This document shows, one piece after another, positions 1-5,120 of a stretch of DNA of 5,120 nt; position 1 is the stretch's first letter, and the number at the start of each line of letters is the position of its first letter. The notes under the pieces are model-generated. The model made no database searches, was not told the DNA's origin, and saw nothing but the letters and a program-made list of their open reading frames with translations. Made by a program: the position numbers and the translations under genes. Origin of the DNA: Steroidobacteraceae bacterium (GTDB taxonomy: Bacteria > Pseudomonadota > Gammaproteobacteria > Steroidobacterales > Steroidobacteraceae); assembly GCA_021325695.1 (NCBI GenBank), contig JAJTCR010000147.1:1-5120 (forward strand), in the 5' to 3' direction.

Positions 1-1102
1 CGGCCTGCTCGTTCGTACCGTTCAACGCCGCGACCAGGCCGGCCGCGGCCATCGAGCAGGCGACGCCCACCTCGCCCTGGCAGCCCATCTCGGCACCCGA
101 AATCGAGGCGTTGCGCTTGTAGAGCATGCCGATCGCGCCGGCGACCAGCAGGAAGCGCACGATGCCGTCCTCGCTCGCGCCGGGCTCGAATTTGCGATAG
201 TAGGCGATCACGGCGGGGACGATGCCCGCGGCCCCGTTGGTCGGCGCGGTGACGACACGACCGCCGGCCGCATTCTCCTCGTTGACCGCGAGCGCGAAGG
301 CATTGACCCACTCGAGCGCATCGAGCGGGCCCTCCTGCGACGATTCGACCAATAGCCGGTGCATGCGCGAGGCGCGGCGACGAACCTTGAGCACGCCCGG
401 CAGCACGCCCGAGCCCTTGAAGCCGCGCTCGATGCACTCGTTCATGACGGACCAGATCCGCAACAGCGCCGCGCGCGTCTCGGCCTCCGGCCGGAACGCG
501 CGCTCGTTCGCCAGCACGAGTTCGTGCAGCTCGAGGCCGTGGGTGCGGGCCACGTCGAGCAATTCTTCCGCCGAGCCGAACTGGAACGGCACCTCGAGCT
601 GCTGCGCGCCCACGGCGGCCTGGCCGAAATTGACCGCGCGGACGACGAAGCCGCCACCGGTCGAGAAGTATTCGTCGCGGAACAGGACCTCCCCGGTCGC
701 ATCGAGGGCCGTGAACCGCATGCCGTTCGGGTGCTGCGGCAACGTCTGGTCGCGGTGGAACAGCAGGTCGAGCGGCTCGTCGAATGCGACTTCCTTGTGG
801 CCGCCAATCCGGAGCCGGCCCGTGTCGCGGATGCGCTCGAGCGCAGGCTCCATCGCCGCCGGGTCGATCGTCGCGGGCTCGTTGCCCTCGAGCCCGAGCA
901 GCACCGCGCGGTCGGTGCAGTGACCGCGACCCGTCAGTGCGAGCGATCCGTACAGCTGCGCCACGACCTTGTCGGTGCGCTCGAGCAGTCCCTTGGCCTC
1001 GAGATCGCGCACGAACGCACAGGCGGCGTTCATCGGTCCCATCGTGTGGGAGCTCGACGGCCCGACGCCGATCTTGAAGATGTCGAGAACGCTGAGATTC
1101 AT
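1..1102 (-). CDS. sdaA: L-serine dehydratase (L-serine ammonia-lyase), iron-sulfur type, C-terminus cut by the window edge
   Basis: This cytosolic enzyme deaminates L-serine to pyruvate and ammonia using a [4Fe-4S] cluster instead of pyridoxal phosphate. The reading frame starts at the ATG at 1102-1100 and stays open for 367 codons to the left edge. About 90 residues should be missing, since family members are about 455-460 residues long. The N-terminus has the hallmark IGVGPSSSHTMGPM (residues 11-24) of the serine dehydratase beta domain. The alpha domain shows NEENAAGG and APTNGAAG (the latter at residues 286-293), followed by GCQGEVGVACSMAAAGL. Cys341 in that last motif matches the first cluster cysteine of single-chain (type 2) enzymes; the other ligands lie outside the window. 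Fusion of beta and alpha domains in one chain excludes the two-subunit SdaAA/SdaAB form. The start fits E. coli SdaA, and an in-frame TAG lies four codons upstream. No Shine-Dalgarno sequence precedes the ATG. The gene follows putA by 94 nt and may share its transcript. Confidence 0.96.
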   Translation of the reverse strand, partial: MNLSVLDIFKIGVGPSSSHTMGPMNAACAFVRDLEAKGLLERTDKVVAQLYGSLALTGRGHCTDRAVLLGLEGNEPATIDPAAMEPALERIRDTGRLRIGGHKEVAFDEPLDLLFHRDQTLPQHPNGMRFTALDATGEVLFRDEYFSTGGGFVVRAVNFGQAAVGAQQLEVPFQFGSAEELLDVARTHGLELHELVLANERAFRPEAETRAALLRIWSVMNECIERGFKGSGVLPGVLKVRRRASRMHRLLVESSQEGPLDALEWVNAFALAVNEENAAGGRVVTAPTNGAAGIVPAVIAYYRKFEPGASEDGIVRFLLVAGAIGMLYKRNASISGAEMGCQGEVGVACSMAAAGLVAALNGTNEQA

Positions 1103-1107
1103 AAGAA

Positions 1108-1194
1108 GTGACTAGGGACTAGTGAATAGCGAACAGTCGGAATAGGTTGCGCCGCCGCCTTCCTACTAGTCACTGATCACTAGTCACTGTTCCT
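1108..1194. repeat. inverted array of degenerate 7-bp repeats filling the putA-sdaA gap
   Basis: Five consecutive heptads run from 1108 to 1142 with approximate consensus GTGACTA; the first is exact and the later ones increasingly degenerate. Five heptads in the opposite orientation run from 1160 to 1194, including two exact TAGTCAC copies at 1167-1173 and 1181-1187. A 17-nt spacer (1143-1159, rich in GCC) separates the arms. With the arms fully aligned, 24 of 35 positions are complementary. Shifting by one heptad gives an exact 7-bp stem base (1108-1114 with 1181-1187) and 17 of 21 paired positions over three heptads. The element lies 2 nt from the putA stop and 5 nt from the sdaA start, so it makes up nearly the whole intergenic region. 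It may act as an RNA hairpin between the two genes. No U-tract follows it, so it does not look like an intrinsic terminator. I recall similar 7-bp arrays from Xanthomonadales genomes, but I cannot verify this here. Confidence 0.75.
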
Positions 1195-1197
1195 CCT
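1192..1197 (-). promoter_or_regulatory. perfect Shine-Dalgarno AGGAGG overlapping the putA stop, displaced from the sdaA start
   Basis: On the minus strand the sequence reads TGAGGAGGAACAGTG, where TGA is the putA stop, so AGGAGG begins with the last base of that codon. The nearest downstream start is a GTG at 1187-1185, only 4 nt away. It opens a trivial five-codon frame inside the heptad repeat, which is unlikely to be a gene. The sdaA ATG is 89 nt downstream and has no Shine-Dalgarno sequence of its own. I infer that this is the original or still used sdaA ribosome binding site, separated from its start by the repeat array. Confidence 0.45.
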
Positions 1198-4100
1198 CAT
1201 TCCATCGCCAGCAGCGAGGCGTTGCCGCCCACGGCCGACGTATTGACGGTGTAGGTGCGCTCGTGCGCGAACCGGTGCAGGTAGTGTGGACCTCCCGCCT
1301 TGGGACCGGTGCCCGAAAGGCCCGAGCCGCCGAACGGCTGGGTGCCCACGACCGCGCCGATGATGTTGCGGTTCACGTAGACGTTGCCGGCCGCGACGCG
1401 GCTCGCGACGCGACGCACGGTGCCGTCGATGCGACTGTGGATGCCGAAGGTCAGGCCGTATCCCGTGGCGTTGATCGCATCGACCAGTGCCTCGAGGTCC
1501 CGTGACCGGTACGTGACGACGTGCATGACCGGACCGAACCACTCGCGGTCGAGCACCGCGAGCGAATCGATTTCCGCCGCGAGTGGCGCGACGAAGGTGC
1601 CGGCGCGCATCGCCGCGTTCGGTTGCAGCCGGTGGTGCCAGGACGATTTCTGCATCACTTCCTGCGCGTGACCCTCGAGCAGCGTACGGGCGCCTTCGTC
1701 GATCACCGGTCCGACGTCGGTCTCGAGGTAGGCCGGATCGCCGACGACGAGCTCCTCCATGTACCCCGCCAGCAGGCGCTTGACCTTGGCGGCGATGTCC
1801 TGCTGGACGCAGAGTACGCGCAGCGCCGAACAGCGCTGGCCGGCGCTGTTGAAGGCCGAATGGACGGCGTCGATGACCACCTGCTCCGGCAGCGCCGAGC
1901 TGTCGACGATCATCGCGTTCTGCCCGCCGGTTTCGGCGATCAGCGTGCCGATCGGACCGTTGCGCGCGGCGAGGGTCCGGTGAATGATCCGCGCGGTTTC
2001 CGTCGAGCCGGTGAACGCGACGCCCGCGATGCGCGGATCGGCGACCGTGGCCGCGCCGACGACCGCACCGTCGCCCGGCACGAGGTGCAGCACGTCGGCC
2101 GGAACGCCGGCCTGCAGCAGCAGGCGCACCGCGTGCGCCGCCACGAGCGGCGTCTGCTCCGCGGGCTTCGCTATGACGGCGTTGCCCGCCGCCAGCGCGG
2201 CGACCACCTGGCCCGTGAAAATCGCGAGCGGGAAATTCCACGGGCTGATGCAGGTGAACACGCCGCGGCCGTGCAGGCTCAGCTCGTTGCTTTCGCCCGT
2301 GGGCCCGGGCAGGCGCAGCGAGCCGCCGAACTCCGTGCGGGCCCGTGCCGCGTAATAGCGCAGGAAATCGACGGCCTCGCGCACTTCGGCGACGCTGTCC
2401 GGGACGGTCTTGCCGGCCTCGCGCACGCACATCGCGATCAGCTCGGGCGTGTTCTCCTCGAACAGGTTGGCGGCCTTGTCGAGCGCGGCGGCGCGGACGT
2501 CGGCGGGCGCCGCGTCCCAGGCGGGCTGCGCCTCGACCGCGATGTCGATCGCCTGGAGGACCTGGCGTGGGTTGGCAGGGACGACGGTGCCGACGTGGTC
2601 TGCGTGATCGGCCGGGTTGCGGATCGCGACGCTCGCCCCGCCGTGTTCCTCGCCGCCCACGAGCGGGGTGGCGACCCAGGCCCGGTGCGACACGCGCTCC
2701 ATGCGGTCGGCCATCGAAGCGAGCACCGAGCCGTTGGCCAGGTGCACGCCGGCGGAGTTCGTGCGCTCCGGCATGTAGATGTCCGGCGGCTGCGGTATGC
2801 GCGGATGCACGCAGGTCTCGAATCGATCGACCGTCTGCACGGGGTCGGCGATGATCGCGTCGATCGGCTCGTCCTCGTTGACGATGCGATTCACGAACGA
2901 GGAATTCGAGCCGTTCTCGAGCAGGCGTCGCACCAGGTACGGCAGCAGGTCCTCGTGGTTGCCCACCGGCGCGTAGACGCGGCACGGCAGTGCGAAGCCG
3001 TCCGCCCCCGTTACTTGCGCGTACAGTTCCTCGCCCATGCCGTGGAGCCGCTGGAACTCGAATTCGCGCTTGTACTTGCGCGCGAGCTCGGTGATCGCGG
3101 CGACGGTGTGCGCGTTGTGCGTCGCGAACTGGGTGTACAGGTTCCTGCCCTCCTCCAGGACGATGCGCGCACACGCGAGGTACGACACGTCGGTGTTCGG
3201 CTTGCGCGTGAACACCGGGTAGGTCGGCAGGCCACGTTCCTGGCCGCGCTTGATCTCGGCGTCCCAATAGGCGCCCTTGACGAGGCGCACGTGCAGCAGG
3301 CGCCTGGTTTCGTTGGCGAGCCGGATCAGGTAGCGCAGCAACGGCACGGCGCGGCGCTGGTATGTCTGCACGGCGATGCCGAGGCCATCCCAGCCGGCGA
3401 GCGAGGGTTCCCGCGCGACGGCCGCCAGCAGTTCGACCGTGAGTTCCAGGCGCTCCGACTCCTCGGTGTCGAGCGTGAGCGCGATGCCGGCCTCGCGCGC
3501 CAGGCGGCAGAGTTCCGCGAGTCGCGGCGTGAGATCGCTCAACACGCGCCCGCGATGGGACCGCTCGAAGCGCGGATGCATCGCCGAGAGCTTCACCGAG
3601 ATGCTCGGCCGCGACTCGAAGTCCGGGTATTCGCCCACGCGCGCCCCGAGTGCGCCGATCGCTGAACGATACGCCTCGAAATAGCGGTCCGCATCGGCCG
3701 AGGTGAGCGCAGCCTCGCCGAGCATGTCGAACGTGTAGCGGTAACGCCGGCTCTCGCCGGTCAACGAGTTGTCGAGCGCCTCCTTGATCGTACGGCCCAT
3801 GACGAACTGGTGTCCCATGATCTTCATGGCCTGGCGCATCGCGGTGCGCACGATCGGCTCGCCGATGCGCCCGGCCACGCGACTGATGGCGCTTTGCGGC
3901 GCGGCGACGTCGTTGGCGTCGAGCCGCACGATGCGCCCCGTCAGCATCAGGCCCCACGTCGACGCATTGACGAACAGCGACTGGCTGTCACCGAGGTGGC
4001 TCGCCCAGTCGCCGGAGCGCAGCTTGTCGGCGATCAGGCGATCGGCCGTGTCGTCGTCGGGAATGCGCAGCAGCGCTTCGGCCAGACACATCAGGATCAC

Positions 4101-4379
4101 GCCTTCCTGCGACGACAGGTCGTACTGGCGCAGGAACGCGTCGAGGCCCGATTTGGCCCTGGGTGCCTTGCGCACGCCCTCGACAAGCCTGCGCGCGGTC
4201 GCGAGCACCGTCTCGCGTTCGGAAGGCTCGAACCGCGCCATGTCGGCCAGCCTGCGCACGAGCGATTCCTCGTCAGCGAGAAAGTCGCCGTTGATGGCCC
4301 GTCCGACCGGCGTGATGAAATCCTGGGGATCGGCGAACAGGAAGCGCGACGCCGGCGCTTCGCGGAGGGGTCCAGTCAT
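1197..4379 (-). CDS. putA: bifunctional proline dehydrogenase / L-glutamate gamma-semialdehyde dehydrogenase (PutA without DNA-binding domain)
   Basis: PutA oxidises proline to glutamate in two steps. An FAD-linked proline dehydrogenase passes electrons to the membrane quinone pool, and an NAD-linked aldehyde dehydrogenase oxidises the semialdehyde, with the intermediate channelled between sites. The gene is complete at 1060 residues. Residues 1-150 form the helical arm (SQEGVILMCLAEALLRIPD, SLFVNASTWGLMLTG). The proline dehydrogenase barrel follows, with VRLVKGAYWDAEIKRGQ near 362-378 and YLVRRLLENG, whose Arg484-Arg485 match the substrate-carboxylate pair of E. coli Arg555-Arg556. The aldehyde dehydrogenase has SPWNFP (Asn715), FTGSTE, AETGGQN (Glu816) and SAGQRCSALRV with catalytic Cys850. 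The end GGNASLLAME is typical of short PutAs lacking the C-terminal extra domain. No ribbon-helix-helix segment precedes the enzyme, so it should not repress its own gene. The ATG at 4379 is the first after an in-frame TAG at 4418-4416; its ribosome binding site is weak. Confidence 0.98.
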   Translation of the reverse strand: MTGPLREAPASRFLFADPQDFITPVGRAINGDFLADEESLVRRLADMARFEPSERETVLATARRLVEGVRKAPRAKSGLDAFLRQYDLSSQEGVILMCLAEALLRIPDDDTADRLIADKLRSGDWASHLGDSQSLFVNASTWGLMLTGRIVRLDANDVAAPQSAISRVAGRIGEPIVRTAMRQAMKIMGHQFVMGRTIKEALDNSLTGESRRYRYTFDMLGEAALTSADADRYFEAYRSAIGALGARVGEYPDFESRPSISVKLSAMHPRFERSHRGRVLSDLTPRLAELCRLAREAGIALTLDTEESERLELTVELLAAVAREPSLAGWDGLGIAVQTYQRRAVPLLRYLIRLANETRRLLHVRLVKGAYWDAEIKRGQERGLPTYPVFTRKPNTDVSYLACARIVLEEGRNLYTQFATHNAHTVAAITELARKYKREFEFQRLHGMGEELYAQVTGADGFALPCRVYAPVGNHEDLLPYLVRRLLENGSNSSFVNRIVNEDEPIDAIIADPVQTVDRFETCVHPRIPQPPDIYMPERTNSAGVHLANGSVLASMADRMERVSHRAWVATPLVGGEEHGGASVAIRNPADHADHVGTVVPANPRQVLQAIDIAVEAQPAWDAAPADVRAAALDKAANLFEENTPELIAMCVREAGKTVPDSVAEVREAVDFLRYYAARARTEFGGSLRLPGPTGESNELSLHGRGVFTCISPWNFPLAIFTGQVVAALAAGNAVIAKPAEQTPLVAAHAVRLLLQAGVPADVLHLVPGDGAVVGAATVADPRIAGVAFTGSTETARIIHRTLAARNGPIGTLIAETGGQNAMIVDSSALPEQVVIDAVHSAFNSAGQRCSALRVLCVQQDIAAKVKRLLAGYMEELVVGDPAYLETDVGPVIDEGARTLLEGHAQEVMQKSSWHHRLQPNAAMRAGTFVAPLAAEIDSLAVLDREWFGPVMHVVTYRSRDLEALVDAINATGYGLTFGIHSRIDGTVRRVASRVAAGNVYVNRNIIGAVVGTQPFGGSGLSGTGPKAGGPHYLHRFAHERTYTVNTSAVGGNASLLAME

Positions 4380-4412
4380 GGAGACGTACGCCTGGGAATC
4401 GTGGTTGCGCGG

Positions 4413-4418
4413 ATTCTA
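4413..4418 (-). promoter_or_regulatory. candidate putA -10 box (TAGAAT)
   Basis: On the minus strand TAGAAT matches the sigma-70 -10 consensus at five of six positions and stands out in GC-rich sequence. It would place the transcript start near 4405 and give putA a leader of roughly 26 nt. No convincing -35 sits at the usual distance: TTGGCC lies 14 nt upstream, which is short. The box also contains the in-frame TAG that limits the putA reading frame. It is a candidate only. Confidence 0.3.
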
Positions 4419-4442
4419 GCCAAAAGCACCCGGGCCAAGTAC

Positions 4443-4499
4443 GGTGCCGGTGTTACGGCCTTGGTCCTCGCGCGTAACCGATGCCGTAGCACCGGCACC
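4443..4499. repeat. 17-bp inverted repeat in the putA/cnoX divergent intergenic region
   Basis: The left arm at 4443-4459 begins GGTGCCGGTG and the right arm at 4483-4499 ends CACCGGCACC. They are reverse complements at 16 of 17 positions, and the single exception becomes a G-U pair in an RNA read rightward. The spacer is 23 nt (4460-4482). No T-tract flanks either arm, so an intrinsic terminator is unlikely. It lies upstream of the putA -10 candidate and about 50 nt before the cnoX Shine-Dalgarno sequence. It could be a regulator site, a leader hairpin for cnoX, or a REP-like palindrome (a GTAG tetranucleotide lies at 4486-4489). The rest of this 181-bp gap holds no gene I can support. Confidence 0.7.
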
Positions 4500-4547
4500 T
4501 CTGGCCCGCTTGCGCAACGCACGAGGTTTCCAAAAGATCGCGGCCTG

Positions 4548-4553
4548 AAGGAG
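4548..4553 (+). promoter_or_regulatory. Shine-Dalgarno AAGGAG that decides the GTG start of the cnoX-like gene
   Basis: AAGGAG stands 7 nt before the GTG at 4561. An in-frame TGA at 4546-4548 overlaps its first base, so no earlier start is possible in this frame. The only ATG nearby (4606) lacks a comparable site and would remove the first strand of the thioredoxin fold. Confidence 0.8.
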
Positions 4554-4560
4554 ATTCGCC

Positions 4561-5120
4561 GTGCCCGCGCCCGCCAGGAAGATCGTCGCCACCGCTGCCA
4601 GTTTCATGACCGACGTCGTCGAAGCGTCGAACACGGTGCCCGTGCTGGTCGACTTCTGGGCGCCGTGGTGTGGGCCTTGCCAGGCGTTGATGCCATTGCT
4701 CGACCGGATCGCCGACGATTATGGCGGCCGCTTCATCCTGGCAAAGGTCAACACCGACGAGGAACAGAAGCTCGCCACGCATTTCCAGATTCGCAGCATC
4801 CCGACCGTCCTCCTGGTGCACCGGGGCGAAGTGGTCGACCAGTTCACGGGCGCGCAGCCGGAATCCGCAATCAAGGCGATGCTCGACCGTCACGTCGCAC
4901 CGGCCGGGAGCGAGCCGACCGTCGACGCCCCAGTCGACACGCCACCTCCCCCGGCACCCGAGCGGCCGGAAATCCGTGCTGCCCGGTTGCTCGACCAGCG
5001 CGATGCCACGGGCGCCGCCGCGGCCATCGACGAAGTCATCGCCGCGGATCCCGACCACCCGGCCCTGCCGGCGCTCCGGGCGCGACTCGAGTTCGTGCGG
5101 CTCGCGAACTCGAACCCGAA
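4561..5120 (+). CDS. cnoX: thioredoxin-domain co-chaperone of the CnoX/YbbN type, C-terminus cut by the window edge
   Basis: The frame opens at GTG 4561 and stays open for 186 codons to the right edge. Residues about 8-120 are a thioredoxin fold: PVLVDFWAPWCGPCQ carries Asp31 and the Cys37-Cys40 pair (CGPC), and SIPTV carries the cis-proline Pro81. A linker rich in proline (about 125-142, with TPPPPAPERPE) follows. Next comes an alanine-rich helical stretch (AARLLDQRDATGAAAAIDEVIAADPDHPAL) that looks like the start of tetratricopeptide repeats. This order, thioredoxin then TPR, is that of CnoX (YbbN), a cytosolic holdase that protects proteins during oxidative stress and hands them to GroEL or DnaK; full members are roughly 280 residues. 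E. coli CnoX lacks the CXXC pair, whereas this protein keeps it, so it could also act as an oxidoreductase. A plain thioredoxin is excluded by the extra C-terminal region. The gene is divergent from putA with no obvious functional link. Confidence 0.88.
   Translation, partial: MPAPARKIVATAASFMTDVVEASNTVPVLVDFWAPWCGPCQALMPLLDRIADDYGGRFILAKVNTDEEQKLATHFQIRSIPTVLLVHRGEVVDQFTGAQPESAIKAMLDRHVAPAGSEPTVDAPVDTPPPPAPERPEIRAARLLDQRDATGAAAAIDEVIAADPDHPALPALRARLEFVRLANSNP

Noticed and set aside
359..1111. A 250-codon plus-strand open frame opposite sdaA
   Set aside because: It is antisense to clear SdaA motifs, and its composition is that of a GC-rich shadow frame.
1108..1194. Intrinsic terminator after putA
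   Set aside because: The stem is imperfect and no run of T follows it on the minus strand before the sdaA start.
1521..3665. A 714-codon open frame on the plus strand antisense to putA
   Set aside because: It lies wholly inside the well-recognised putA gene. Its translation is rich in Arg, Ala, His and Gly with no recognisable domain, as expected when a GC-rich gene is read on the opposite strand.
1180..3957. A 925-codon open frame on the minus strand in another frame of putA
   Set aside because: The translation is low-complexity and dominated by Arg, Ala and Gly, with no recognisable domain. PutA in the other frame carries every expected catalytic motif.
4510..4517. The perfect 8-bp palindrome TTGCGCAA as an operator
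   Set aside because: An 8-bp palindrome is common by chance in GC-rich DNA, and I see no second copy or link to a known regulator site.
4510..4538. A sigma-70 promoter for cnoX (TTGCGC, 17 nt, AAAGAT)
   Set aside because: Each hexamer matches the consensus at only three of six positions, which is too weak to annotate.
4416..4634. A 72-codon minus-strand frame with a hydrophobic start that resembles a signal peptide
   Set aside because: It overlaps the start of the cnoX-like gene in antisense and runs through the inverted repeat. The hydrophobic stretch is the complement of the Ala/Val-rich thioredoxin N-terminus, and no ribosome binding site was evident.
4453..5058. A 201-codon minus-strand open frame opposite the cnoX-like gene
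   Set aside because: The plus strand here encodes an unmistakable thioredoxin fold with CGPC and cis-proline, and the minus frame shows no family resemblance.

Overview
The window is GC-rich chromosomal DNA carrying ordinary housekeeping and catabolic genes, most likely from a gammaproteobacterium. A heptad-type intergenic repeat resembles the short 7-bp arrays I remember from Xanthomonadales genomes, so that order is a guess rather than a finding. Three protein genes account for almost all of the sequence. No tRNA, rRNA, CRISPR array, prophage or insertion sequence is visible.

Layout. Positions 1-1102 (minus strand) hold the N-terminal 367 codons of a single-chain L-serine dehydratase (sdaA); its C-terminus lies beyond the left edge. 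Positions 1103-1196 are a 94-bp gap filled almost entirely by an inverted array of degenerate 7-bp repeats. Positions 1197-4379 (minus strand) hold a complete 1060-residue bifunctional proline utilisation enzyme, PutA, without an N-terminal DNA-binding domain. Positions 4380-4560 are a divergent intergenic region with a 17-bp inverted repeat and a candidate putA -10 box. From 4561 to the right edge (plus strand) runs the first 186 codons of a thioredoxin-domain protein of the CnoX/YbbN type, with a GTG start and a strong Shine-Dalgarno sequence.

How the genes relate. putA and sdaA point the same way and may be co-transcribed. PutA converts proline to glutamate and SdaA converts serine to pyruvate plus ammonia, so together they would form an amino-acid degradation unit. 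The cnoX-like gene is transcribed away from them and probably serves protein quality control.

The most interesting point is the putA-sdaA junction. A perfect AGGAGG overlaps the putA stop codon, while sdaA has no Shine-Dalgarno sequence next to its own start. Removing the repeat array on paper places AGGAGG 8 nt from the sdaA ATG. The array may therefore have inserted between a ribosome binding site and its start codon, and its folding may restore the spacing. I saw no evidence of a wholly new biological system.
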